64,000 nt of DNA from Amylostereum areolatum (Eukaryota > Basidiomycota > Agaricomycetes > Russulales > Stereaceae), in assembly GCA_012932865.1 (NCBI GenBank), contig SAXG01000018.1, positions 248,001 to 312,000 on the forward strand, read 5' to 3'. This document shows positions 33,820-44,988 of the stretch, piece after piece. Under the pieces are notes generated by a model. It was not told the DNA's origin. It saw nothing but the letters and a program-made list of their open reading frames with translations, and did not search any database. Numbering within the stretch: position 1 is the stretch's first letter; each line of letters starts with the position of its first letter. The translations under genes were made by a program, and so were the position numbers.

Positions 33820-34817
33820 ATGGACTTCTACAAACCATTATCAGACTTCAAACTTTCTGGAAGGACTCTTGTCCTCGTGCGTACGCCTTTCTCTTCTAAC
33901 ACTGCCTCCTGCCGCTCAATCCGCGTACAAGAGTAGCCCATCGTCTCCACTGCCAACGTATCTCAACTTGCTTCCGACCTCTTGATCTCGTCGTTGGAGC
34001 TGAAATGTGTCGGTGTATTTGACCCCCGCGATCTTGTCCCTGTGGTGGGTGGACGTGAGAAACGGCGAGGAGGGCGTCACGCTTCCTCTTGAGCGTACGT
34101 CCATCATCCCTTTTCCGCGATAACCTTCACTATAACCGAATAACAGTGTATGCGAATGATGCTGTTGATATCGTTGTTATACAGCAACGATCTCCCGTGC
34201 TCAAGGTCTTTATCGCCTTGTGTTTTTATCGCACATTTGTCTAATAATTGTATTTAGTCGCGGAAAGAGGAATTCATCGCTTCCGTTTACGACTTCATCA
34301 AATCAACGAAGTTCTCTGCGGTCATCTTTCTTTCCGGCGTCGATCTCTCTGACCGCACTGATGACCAGATGATGTACGTTTCGCCTTTCCTCTTTACCCT
34401 CACCGTGGTCTCATTTATCCCAGGACCCCTTCATACTACATCCGACCGGCGAAATCTCCCTCGTGGGACTCTTCACCTCTCCAAAATATCTCAAATCTAC
34501 CGATCCCACCATACACTTCTCCTGTTGCACCCCGCCCCGTCCCCACTACTCCCTCTCCTGAGAACCCAGTCCCTTTTATCCCGGGCGGCGGCCTGACCCG
34601 TCGAATTCTCAACTCCATTCCCTCCTCCTGGCCTATTCCTACCGTATCCCTTCTCCAATTTGTCCTCGAAGGCGACAATCGCGCCGACGCTGCACTCATG
34701 GCTGCCGTTGTCGCCAAAATCTTCGCACTCGATGGCAAGATTGCAGAGTGGAAGCAGCCACAAAGTTGGCAACAGGGACTGTTTGGAACGCCGCAGGACC
34801 AGACGTTGTATGGATGA
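33820..34817 (+). CDS. Proteasome assembly chaperone 2 (PAC2/ADD66-like)
   Basis: PAC2 pairs with PAC1 to assemble the alpha ring of the 20S proteasome. The exons 33820-33876, 33937-34054, 34147-34205, 34258-34373 and 34424-34817 join in frame to 247 residues. The N-terminus reads MDFYKPLSDFKLSGRTLVL, then STANVSQLASDLLI and GVFDPRDLVPVVGG, typical of the family. Later parts have SRKEEFIASVYDFI, GGGLTRRILNSI and a tail WPIPTVSLLQFVLEGDNR. The segment 34055-34094, treated here as the start of an intron (GTGAGA donor), would encode GEEGVTLPLE in another frame, which looks like conserved family sequence. Either a single-base error or a newly formed intron is present (see findings). Confidence 0.82.
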
Positions 34818-35002
34818 AGGGGCGGGCAGCCTCCCTTTGCAGTGAAAGAAACATGTAACATGTACAGTACTTTTGAATGTGCAACATACTCATACACACG
34901 TCGTCATCGATGGTCGCGCATCGCATACAGTGATACAGAAATATAAATCAGAGCAACACCCGAGTACACACATAACGTCTCACATCTAACTCCCTCAACA
35001 GC

Positions 35003-38000
35003 TTACTGTTTACCAGCAACGCCGATACGACTGCGTCGTCCACCCCTCTTCGCCGCTTGTCCAAGAGGGACGTAGGCATACGGGTCCACACCTCCCTTTT
35101 TGAGATCTCCGCCAGCCTTCTACAGAAACATCGAGATCCACAAAGTCAACATCCACCCCACCGTCGCACAGCCAAAAACACGAACCTTGGCCTTGAACTC
35201 TTTCCCCAACTTGACGTCGCTTCTCCTCTTCACAGGCCTCTCTTTCCCAGTCTGGGCTCCGACATCCTCCATTTCCACGTCCCTGTCCTCATTCTCCGCC
35301 GCTTCTCTTCTGCGCTTCTTTGTATCCTTGTTGAACTTGATGCGCCCACCGGGTCCGCGTGTAAACCCATCCACAGACGTCATCTGCTCAAGGTAAGCCG
35401 TACCCTCCACATTCTCCCTATCTGCTCCGACTCCGACTTCCTCGTCTGAAGAATCTTCGATCATCATCTTCCCGTCGTCCCAGTCTTGAAATGTGTCGCA
35501 TCTTGCCCAGGTTTGCGTTTGCGGGTCTGCTTAGCATCTACACCCCAACCACATAAGCACTTGAGAGTAGCAGACAAGGAGTGAGCCCTTACTCGCAACG
35601 CGCGCGGCCGCTCCAGACAGTAGATCCATAGGCTCGTCGTCGTCTACGCGTAATCGCGTGGCATAGTCAGCACCTTTCCGTTTGTTTGCCGCGGGCCGTT
35701 GTTCAGCGCCCTCGTCGTCGCTGTCCTCCAACTCGCTCTCGCTTCCATACAACACGTCTTCGAACGCATTGCCAGTCATAGGCTTGGCTTTGCCCGACGG
35801 TTCCTAGAAGTATGAGAAACGGTGTTCATCAGCGCCACGCCCAAATCCAACTTCCTATTCCCCCATGCGGATGGTACCCACCTCGTCCTCATCGTCCGCA
35901 GCGAGCGCCTTCTTCTTCTTTGCGCGCTCCTTCCGCTTCTTGATATTCACAAGCACCTTCGCCGCATCGCCCTCGCCGGCGCATGCGTACACGTCCTGCC
36001 ACCCGAACCTGCGGATCATCCGCTCAAAAATATGCCGAACTTTCGCCTTGAAATGGTTCTTATGATCGTGGGACCAGCGAAAAAGCGCAGGCACCAGTTG
36101 GGGCAAGTGCGGCCGCACCAAATCTTCAGCGAGTGTGTGTACTGCCAGTTTGACGAAACCAAGGGTCGACTTTACGATCTCGCGGTTAGCAGAGGACAAG
36201 AAGACGAAGAGGGTTGTCAGGATCTCGTTGTGCATCTCGGCGGAAATGGTGTCTGCGGTAGAAGGTCAGAAACGCCGGCCGGTGAAGAGAAAGGCGGGGC
36301 GTACCGTTAAATTCGAACACAAGACGGGAAATGGCTGTCACCGTCGCGCTGATCATGTGGGGAGTAGCGCCGGCCAGACCACCCGCTATCATGGTCATGT
36401 ATTCCTCGATATTCGCTTTTGCTAATGATAGGTCAGGTTCGTAATGCTAGCCTTATGAAGGAAGATGCGTTACCTTCATTGGTACCGTCCTCGTCCATGC
36501 CATCAACAAGGTCACGTTTGACCACACCTCCCTCGTTCATTTTATTGCCCATGGCCACAATGAGATCGAACGCAGCATTGCGTGCCTTCTCTGACGGCTC
36601 CTTGGTGCCGAGAACCGCTTCGGGAATGAGAGCGGGAATTACATGCAATGAATCCGATGGAATCAACGGGAGTATGTTGGTGTATAGGTGGAGACGATCC
36701 TGCACGATTTATTGAACTTTGACATAAAGCCCTCCGGAAGACAAAGAAATCGCACCTTCTTGGCGGCAGAAGCAAGACCCTCCGATGCCTCATCCAGCTT
36801 TTGTAGTACGACCTGCACATCCACGTTCGCCTTGTTACTCTCCTTAAGTTTTGCAAGTATTTTATAGCCACGCTTTTGTACGCCATTGTCCGCGTTCGAA
36901 AGGACCTCCTTTGACAGGCATAGCTGGAAGAGCATCGTAGCGTCGTCCCCGGAGAGGTGAGGCAAAAGGAGAACCAGAATGTCCTGTGTCATCGCGGCCA
37001 TGCTTCCGCCCTCGATTGGTCCTCGTGATGGTGCTGCCCTGGCCAGATTCTGCTTGAATAGATCGAAGACTTTGCGATAGGCCTGGGAAATAGCCTGGGG
37101 AGACCCGAGGTCAGCGCTTGCAGCATCAAAGCGACGGGCGCGATTTGAACATACCTGCTCCCCTGCAACGGCCGCCCACACGCTGATAACATCGCCCACC
37201 ATCCCGCGTGCTTCCCGATTGACACTGCCGAATACATTGAACAGCACTGCCAACCAGCTCTCTGCCTGCGCCCGTAAAAATTCCACGTTCCGAGCGGCAA
37301 GGTCGACTGATATCACATCGACGCGCGTGAGAGCAGGAAACTTCTTGATTTGAGCCTCGTCCCCGGACGCAAGGACGGTGTTGGAATCTACTAAAATCTT
37401 CAAAGCCCTCAAGGACTGGTGGGCGCAGCTCCAGTTGGTTATACAACAGTTGAGATATCAGCTGGGAGAATGCGGGCGTCAGGGCCTGCAAAGTTTATTC
37501 AACATTTCCGGTGAGAACCATACGGAATAGATTAACGACGGATCCACGTACCAACGATAAATCTGCGGGAGCCCAGCAATAACCAGGGAGACCAGCCCAA
37601 ATTTGGGAAATCAAAACCGTCCAAACCTTAGCCTCGGACTGTCTGCCTTCGTCCTCGGCCTTCTGTTGCAAAGTTGAACATGCGCTCAGAGAGGGGAACA
37701 AAGTAGTCAATGAAGTGGCCCAGTGGGCGACGGATGGGGTTGGGCCAACAATGGAAGAAGGTATGCGCGGGGTTCACGACCTGCTTGTCTGGGTAAAGTC
37801 AAGTGAGAAGGCCGCTTCATCAAACCGTACATGGAGAGATTGTGCATACCGATCGGCAGGCTCGAGATTCAGGGGAAGAGTCTGCAGGAGGGACGCTGGG
37901 ACCCATTGTCGACATTGCGGTGCCGAGCGCGCCGTCTGCTGCCTCTTTGTGTTCAAAGTCCTTCTGAACTCGGAGCTCGCTGATCTTCTGGACCAGAGGA

Positions 38001-39366
38001 AGAAGGAGGACTTCAGCAGCGGTTGGGGAGGCGGCGCTTTCGCGGAAACGAAGGTTGTTGAGCAGTGCCGAGATCACGGAGAGGAGTTCAGGCATGACAC
38101 GCGCAAATGCAAGCGCATCGAACGCCTTTTCCGTTTGAGCGATGATTTTGCTGAGCGGGGATTTCGGGTCACCTTTTCCGTGCTCTTTCACCGCGGGGGA
38201 CACGAAAGTCGGGGTAAAACATTTCGCCAGGAGCGCGAGGGACTGGGAGGCCGCCTTGCGCACCGCGGAATCGGTAGAATCAAGGAAAGTCCACACAGCT
38301 TTCCAGATTTTGCCTAGCTCAGCGGCGGACGCCTCAGGGCTGGCGCTCTTGTACGCAAGCATGGCATTTCCCAGGAGGCCCAGCCAGGAGGGTGCTAGGG
38401 TACTATCTGTCTTTGATGGGGGAGACGACAGGACGGCCTTAAGAATCTGGGGGATTTCTGAGAGGACATCAATTTGTTCGTCCTCTGCAGGGGCCGAAAG
38501 TAAATCTGACAGAAGGGAATAGGCGCTTTGGGAGAGGAAGGGGTTTCCGAGTCTAGGAAGCGTTAAAAGTATTGGGACGATGTCTGGAAGAGACTAGTGC
38601 AGTGCTTGTGAATTAGGGTTCGCCAGGGTGTGTGAAATAAACCTACTGAAGCGGTAGACGGCGTATGATGGGGCGAAGGAAGGACAGAAGGTGGATTGCG
38701 ATTTCTGCGCTTTCCATATCTGCTTTTGCATGTTTCGATTTAGGGATGGCGTTTGCGTTGGCATCTGCAAGAGTAGATTTCGCCCATTCGGCGACGCGTT
38801 CCGGCGTAAGGGTGTATGATCATGGGGGCTTGGTGGGGAAGATAGGATTCCTTGACGACATCAGCAAGCTTTTTTGCGGACTTTGGGTCTGGGATCAAGG
38901 CATAGTTGGAGTATAGATGCAAAGGATTGGCGCACGCCGAGGACATCTAGTTTGAGGGCGATCTAACGCTTTGAGGAGGGGACCGTATAGACCCAGCTGT
39001 GATCGAAGGGGCGGTGCATGCGATTGAAGAACAGGGAAGAGCGGGGAGGTAAGAGACAGAATTGTGGACAAGTTTCCGCGAATGACGGGAGCCGGGGTGA
39101 ATGGGGCGACGAGAGCAAGGAGATAAAGTTCCGCGGGGAGCATGTCGCCGTCGCCGAGGCTAAGGCCCGTCGGACGCTCCTTTTGAACAGTACCATCAAG
39201 GGTAGTGAGTAGCAGCAAAATATGCCGTTGGTGTCTTTTCCGTCTTCTGATCGTCGAGGGTCGCGTCGACAGCGTGAAGAAGGGTTGCGGGAGCCTTCTG
39301 GTGCGCGAGATTTGAGGAGGTATGTGGGCGGATTTTCGTCAGGGCCTGGCTGAATTCGTCGGACAT
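35003..39366 (-). CDS. RRP12: Ribosomal RNA processing protein RRP12 (NUC173/HEAT-repeat), frame-broken
   Basis: RRP12 is a nucleolar HEAT-repeat protein needed for export and maturation of both ribosomal subunits. The start at 39366 (MSDEFSQALTKIRPHTSS, then TPTAYFAA) and later blocks such as GNLSTILSLTSPLFPVLQSH, LPLVQKISELR, QRGYKILAKL-like repeats, DLVRPHLPQLVPALFRWSHD and HHFKAKVRHIFERMIRRFG-type sequence identify it. The basic tail (KRRREAAENED, KRGGRRSRIGV) ends at TAA 35003-35005. Several GT-AG introns are clear, for example 35120-35185. The coding frame changes without an intron near 39210, 38957, 38867, 38802, 37897, 37724, 37672 and 37414 (each like one extra base) and near 35485 (one missing). 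Because the protein sequence on both sides of each break is intact, I read these as sequence errors, or a very young pseudogene. Confidence 0.88.
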
Positions 39367-39568
39367 GGCGCTTTGTAGATGTGTCCAGTACCTCTCGACA
39401 AATGACGGTCAATGAGGAAAGATAGGGTGGATATGTCGGCGCGAGAAGGCCAAGCTGTACAGCAGCTTTTACTGACCAGAGTCCAGACGAAGACCAAAAA
39501 ATCTCAGCAGCCTCTCGGCCCGGCCTACCGTGCTTCCCCACACGGGACACTCGTTGCTTCTCTCCAGC
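39367..39568. promoter_or_regulatory. Divergent promoter region between RRP12 and GPAT
   Basis: A gap of 202 bp separates the minus-strand RRP12 start from the plus-strand acyltransferase start. Both promoters must lie here or in the 5' untranslated parts. No specific factor site was recognised. Confidence 0.5.
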
Positions 39569-41638
39569 ATGCCTAAGGGCTCGCGAACTCCTTGGTCCTA
39601 CTTTCTCATCAGGTTTATCCTTAATAGCGTGCGGCGATATCCCTATCTAACGGACCACTAGGTTGCTCTTCAAATTTGTACTCAAGATCTTCTACGGGAC
39701 AATAGTTGTCGAGGGCATCGACCATATTCCGCAGGACGGTCGTCCATGGTGCGTCTGCGTTGCTCAGAGTCCACAGTGCCGCATTTATTGACTCATATCT
39801 CGCAGCATTGTTTCCGCTAATCATACGAACTCGTTAACCGACGCGCTGTCTGTGTTGTCCTTCTCTTTTCTTCCAAGAGCTGCTCATTGACTCGCACTGC
39901 AGTCTACTGGTTTCCTCCATTCCGTCCAGAGTAAGTCCAATTGACCTTATATCCTTCTCGCCGTCCTTATACATGTGTTATAGAAACGGGGTCTTCTGCG
40001 TCTTACTGCCAAGGCTACCCAGTTCGGCAGGCGAACGTTGACTAGTTGGCTCATCGAGTCCGCAGGCACCGTTCCCATTCAACGACGACGGGACTATCCA
40101 GACCAAAATGTCGACAACAGCGTCATCATGGCTAAGCTAATTGATGTGAGCGCAGCACAGACCTTTCTGTACACTCTCTGACCGGTTGCATTAGGCATTG
40201 GGCGAGGGAGATGCTGTTTGCTTATTCCCCGAAGGTGCAAGCCGTTACCATCCTACCATCGCACCTCTCAAGACCGGAGGTTTGTCTTAGCTCTTCACAT
40301 CTAGCCACGTCTTTAATATGTCTTCAGTCGCTCGCATCGTATCCGATACGCTCACTCGCCACCGGGACGAGCCCGACTTTGAAGTGTCAATCCTGACCTG
40401 CTCTGTTACTTACATGTGTGTCCTTCTCCCCTCCTCTGGGTCGTCTTCCACCAACCCGTTGTAGGCATCGTCAACACTTCCGTTCCGACGTGCTTGTCAC
40501 CTTCCATCCCCCATTCAAGTTTACTCCTCGCGTGAGTCTCCCTCTCCCTCTTCCATACCTTGTTCCCCCTGACGTTCCGCAGAACAATCCCGAGCTCGTC
40601 GCTCCCGTCGATTACAACGAGATACGGGCTCTGACAGCGCGACTCCATCGCCAAATTGCGTCCGGCACCCTCGACGCACCTGCCTGGGATCTCGTGCGCA
40701 TATCTAAGCTCTCTGCCTCCATATACGCACCCCTCGGCACGCGCATGACCCTTGGAGACTATGTGCGCGTCTCGCGCACATTTCTTGAAGCCTTCAAATC
40801 CGAACGCCTACCGCCTGCTCCTGGAAGCAATGGACGCGACACCGATGGCAGTGACAGTGGACCCGAGAACGGGAGATCGTCCAACTCAAAAGCGACCTTA
40901 GGGTGAGCTTGCTCGCTTCCTCCCCGGACTCCCGTCTTACTCTTTTCCTAGGCCTATCATGCCGAACTTGCTCCCAAGATTAAAGACGACCGCATCCGCC
41001 GCCCTCTCTCCCGACGCATCATCCTTTACCGCCTGATCCTTCGTCTTACTTGGTCCCTACTACTCTTCTCACTTTCCACCCCGGGTCTACTCCTTTGGCT
41101 CCCTGTTGCCCTAACTACCTTCTACGCCTACGCCGTACACAACTTCAAGAAGACGGGACCCGTCTGGGATACCTGGGACGAAATCGCGCAGTACAAGCTC
41201 GTTTACGGCCTCGTCTCAGGCCTTTGCGTCTGGTTCGGCGCGATGCTTATCACCCTACCTATTGCGGCGCTCACGGGCGTGCTTGTTCCGGTCGTGATGT
41301 GGATGGGTTTGCGGTGGTTCGAAGACGCCGTATCTGCCTTCCGCGCGTTCGTCTCCCTCCTACGATTGCTCCGCGTTGGGCCCGCCACGCTCGCCCGTCT
41401 CCGTGATCAACGACGTGATATATACAGTCGCCTCGTCAACCTCGCCGTGCACGGCCTCGGGCTGCCCAAGGACCCCGAAACGTACTTCGGCGAGAACGGA
41501 GAGGCGCAGAAGGGACGAGTAACAGGTCGTTGGGTGGGCGGAACGACCTATTTCTCCGTGCGGCGTCGACGAAAACGGGACTGGAACGAGACGTTGCGCC
41601 TTTACGAGCAGTTCGATTACCAGTCGGACGGGTCTTAA
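39569..41638 (+). CDS. Glycerol-3-phosphate/DHAP O-acyltransferase (SCT1/GPT2-like)
   Basis: This ER enzyme starts phospholipid and triacylglycerol synthesis by acylating glycerol-3-phosphate or dihydroxyacetone phosphate at sn-1. Ten exons begin at 39569 (exons 39569-39612, 39662-39748, 39806-39847, 39903-39930, 39984-40145, 40195-40279, 40328-40415, 40465-40531, 40583-40902, 40952-41638). The acyltransferase motifs are ANHTNSLTDAL (catalytic His/Asp with the wider fungal spacing), the TAKATQFG and ESAGTVPIQRR segments, and LFPEGASRYHP. The C-terminal exon has several hydrophobic stretches (ILYRLILRLTWSLLLFSL and others) for membrane insertion, then a basic cytosolic tail. The frame slips once inside exon 9 near 40855-40862, since the upstream frame stops while EIVQLKSDLRAYHAEL in the next frame clearly continues the protein. 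Confidence 0.9.
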
Positions 41639-42234
41639 GCCGGGCCCTCGGGCTCGAAGTAGAATGGGGATGGGTCGTAACCATATATCAGACGATGACG
41701 GACACAACAGTGCATCTACATAATTACAGCGTACATCGGACAAATCACATTCGAAACAGATGGTATGTGTTGGAGAGGGGATAAAAACAATCAAAAGGTT
41801 ATGCTGTATGAGTATGAGGACAAGAGAAGTGGGATGTTGCTGGTGAATGAATGGGGAGTCGAAGGTGCAATTAACCCTCGATGGGATGGTAGGCGCGGTT
41901 TCCAGCAGCCCATCTATGACCCTTATTCGCAGATACACCCACAACCATGACGCCAGCGGCGATGACATACGCAGCGACCCACGACGCAATGTTCATGTAC
42001 CAGGCGGGGCCTGTCAGTGTACAAATCGGGTCAGCGAAAGACCATACCAAGTAACTAGCATAGACCCTGCATTGCACTCATTCAAGTAGCAAGGCTGTGG
42101 TGATTGTATTCAAATAAGCAACAAATAAGCATAACTAAGTACTAAGCATGAAGTGTAGAAGATTCAACTCGCAGTCCAATAGTAGGGAAACTGTAGCCGG
42201 GATGCCTACTGTACGCGGCCGACGTTAGGCAACG
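41639..42234. other. Intergenic region downstream of GPAT
   Basis: A short minus-strand ORF (41871-42077, 68 codons) contains a hydrophobic segment WVAAYVIAAGVMVVGVS and a tail ending YHPIEG. It could be the last exon of a small membrane protein, but no partner exon was found. Nothing else is supported here. Confidence 0.4.
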
Positions 42235-42305
42235 TCCCCTGTCCCCGGGGGTCGGTTGCGGTTGCCTAATTTGCGGGTTGTCTCCTGTCCCCGAGGCTGA
42301 GTTGC
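42235..42305 (+). repeat. Short repeat motif GTCCCC...GTTGC, two copies
   Basis: Two 25-26 bp stretches (42235-42260 and 42281-42305) share the pattern GTCyCCTGTCCCCGrGG then GTTGC. A third copy, in the same orientation, lies at 43142-43166 on the other side of the hAT MITE. Each of the last two is preceded by a nearby GTTGCCTAA. They may be pieces of one older repeat split by the MITE. Confidence 0.65.
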
Positions 42306-42461
42306 TTTCCGCTTACCCATGCTTAATTTTCGCAAAAAAAAGGTCAAAACCCTCAAGAATACGTCACCAGCGGCACCAAGTACGAAATCGACATGAGGTT
42401 CGCTCATATTGTATTTTGTTTTCTACAAACCGCCGCAGCGCTGCCAGCCTCATGAGCTAAT

Positions 42462-42961
42462 AGGACCCTGAAATTCCCTATAGAGCATTCATCCCAGGGT
42501 GACCTGTTTTCGGTGGTGCGCTGGGACAGAATTTGGGCCATTTTCGGTGATTTACATGATAGATTTTTTCAAGTCAGCCGTTTTCAGTGGTTCTTAGACT
42601 ATACATATCTAAAAATAGTCTAATTTCCCACGCCTTCGGCGTCGAGGTTTCCAGAGCGAACTCTCATTTTATGCACAAGCTTGCTATAACATGCCTAGTT
42701 TGCTTCCATAGACCCATGGGAAGCAAAATATGCAAAATACTTGTGATTGGAACTGACAGATCCTCGGCGTGTTCAGATGCTTACCATTTTCGGTGGTGAA
42801 GATGGGACTCGGACGGGCGGGTTCCTTTTCAGTGGTTCTTAGCTCCAACATGTCGGCCCTACGGGGCCCATTTTCGGTGGAGAGTACCATACATAGGTTC
42901 CCATAAGGCCAAAATTTCGGTGGTCCGAGATGAAACATTTATAGGGAATTTCAGGGGTCCT
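42462..42961. mobile_element. hAT-type MITE, 500 bp, with subterminal repeat array
   Basis: Terminal inverted repeats start AGGACCCTGAAATTCCCTAT on the left and, on the complement of the right end, AGGACCCCTGAAATTCCC. The element is flanked by GAGCTAAT at 42454-42461 and 42962-42969, an 8-bp target duplication. Inside, about seven copies of a TTTTCGGTGG-like motif (some TTTTCAGTGG) occur all on the plus strand. Repeated subterminal motifs of this kind are binding sites for transposases in hAT elements. No protein is encoded. Confidence 0.93.
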
Positions 42962-43141
42962 GAGCTAATCAGCACTCCGTGACAAATAAGGTGGTCAGTG
43001 TGCACAAAACCTTGTATTCATATACAGATTCGTGTACAGTGTAATGGGCCAAAGCGTGAGGATGATCACTCGACGCTACATAGGACAGCTTTGGCCCTTT
43101 GGGAGAGCTCACTCACAAGAGGTTGCGTTGCCTAAGTGGAT

Positions 43142-43166
43142 GTCCCCCGTCCCGAGGCCGGGTTGC
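43142..43166 (+). repeat. Short repeat motif GTCCCC...GTTGC, third copy
   Basis: This matches the motifs at 42235-42305 in sequence and orientation: GTCCCCCGTCCCGAGG followed by CCGGGTTGC. Confidence 0.6.
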
Positions 43167-44319
43167 CCTCCTCTACCCGCTCCCACGGTCATGTGACACC
43201 GGTTGCGAGTTGCCAAACTACAGCCGCCTACGTAGAGGGGTTTGTGACGGTCCCAAATGCTCTCGCTCGTGTCGGGCTCTCTTGGCAATCTGCCATTTCG
43301 ATAGCAGATGGGGTGTTTGTTCCTTGAGGGTTAGAGCTGGTGGAGCCTTGGGGGCGTAGGAAGCAAGTCGCCGAGGGCCGAGTAGGCCTGCGAATATGCA
43401 ATGTCGATGAGGACATATCACCTGTGATATGGATAACAAAAGAGCAGTAAAGACCTTTACTATCACATTGATTGATACTGTATGCACGTACCATCTATGA
43501 AAGCTCCGTTCGAGGCTTGCTGGTTGGTTGGGTTCTTGCATATCGTGTCACCTGTCGTTGATTCGGACGTGGACGACACAATACAATGCTGTTGCGGACC
43601 TTCAGGATCCTGAGGATGTCGTTGTGCTCGCACTCAAGACCGGCGGGTGGCCAATGGCGTCAGCCGAGGAAAGCTGTAGACAACAATATAGTAAGCAAGG
43701 ACATTGACAGTTTGTTAAGGTCAGTCATACCTGGACGGCCGTGTTCTCGTTCGCTTGCGGGAGGTTGAATGGGCACTGTTTCTGGGGGCTGCATCTTGGA
43801 CGGAATCAGTGGACCTGCGTTCCTGCTCGGGGCACCGTCCCAATGGCCAGCCAATGTCACCCCCAACTCGCATAGATTTCTGCACAAATAGTACATGTCA
43901 GTTCGTCTCGCAAGAGAGAAAGAAAATGCGCACATGATCCAGATGAACGCACCGAGATGCACTGGATGCAGATGACAGGTGGGCTGTACTGTGTCGTGTC
44001 GGGTCGGGTCGTGTCGTACATCACTCGAGCTCGGGACCACCCCGCCTCATCCGAGCACCGAGGAAATTCCCGAAAAATCTCTAGATATATAAATAAATCC
44101 AATCAGGGGGGTGGGAGCGACGCGGTCATCGTGACCGAAGCGACAAAAACACGTCCATGTTGCTGACACAAACATTGCTTTGGAGGAAAATTGATTTGAA
44201 TTGTTTTCTGATATACAAAGTAAAAGGTATAAGTAGGGCTGTGCCATGGAGGCTACTTTGACGCTAACGGCGGTGCGTAGAGGTGCCATAGAGAGTGGGA
44301 AGGTATGACGGTGGCCAAG
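43167..44319. other. Region with hydrophobic minus-strand ORF fragments
   Basis: Minus-strand stretches 43541-43218, 44040-43660 and 44102-43857 include hydrophobic pieces (IVKVFTALLLSISQV, FIWIMCAFSFSLA) and a polar P/S/T-rich tail. They could be parts of another decayed membrane-protein gene. I could not connect them by splicing or recognise a family. Confidence 0.3.
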
Positions 44320-44538
44320 TACGTGGTGGAGGTCAAGACGAAGAGCGACGCGGCGACCCGGCCGACGCGCAAGCCTAGGATGACGCAAGCGCCACGTGCA
44401 TTTGTCAACGCGATTGTCACGCGTCGCGTTACGATGACGTGGCTGTTGTCCCACAACAATCAGAAAGCTCACTTGTCTCCGGTTTGTGTCGTGACGTGAC
44501 GCAGCGCTCCACCGCGTCTCTCTTTGTATTAAAGGATG
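44320..44538 (+). repeat. Dispersed repeat, copy 2 (about 219 bp)
   Basis: This is a near-identical direct copy of 504-726, including the block around CGACCCGGCCGACGCGCAAG and the A-rich end. The flanks differ from those of copy 1. The minus-strand ORF that crosses it is not supported as a gene. Confidence 0.85.
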
Positions 44539-44988
44539 TATGGGCAGAGCTCGCCGTGTCAAGATAGGCTTGTTCTGAACCAGTGTCCAAGTATGATATG
44601 TCATTTTTGATGTACACTAGCTGTACAGAAACTCCAAGCCCTCGTCTGTTCCAATACTACAGTCGTCAAACGACCCGATAGGTCGGGATGGTAGTACATA
44701 GAGCTAAGATGCCCGTATGAAAAGGTCATTAGAGTCACAAATAATGTTCAGGGACTCCTGGAGAGTACAGCGTAACCTCCGTCGCCAGGTTTTTCATCTA
44801 AGAAGTGGCCTGGAACAGGAGGGCGAACAACTTCGACGCTTGCAAGGGCGGGGCGAAAGGTCATCGCAAGCCTTCGTCGAAGTAAGGTAAGGATCATTAA
44901 GGATCATCAATACCATCGCGGTTGGAAGGGCAACTTATGGAAAAGGGGCCGTCAGGAAGATGTAGAACGTCGAAGTTGTCGCTTACCG

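Noticed and set aside
38142..38522. Plus-strand ORFs inside RRP12
   Set aside because: They are antisense to clear RRP12 coding sequence and have no features of their own.
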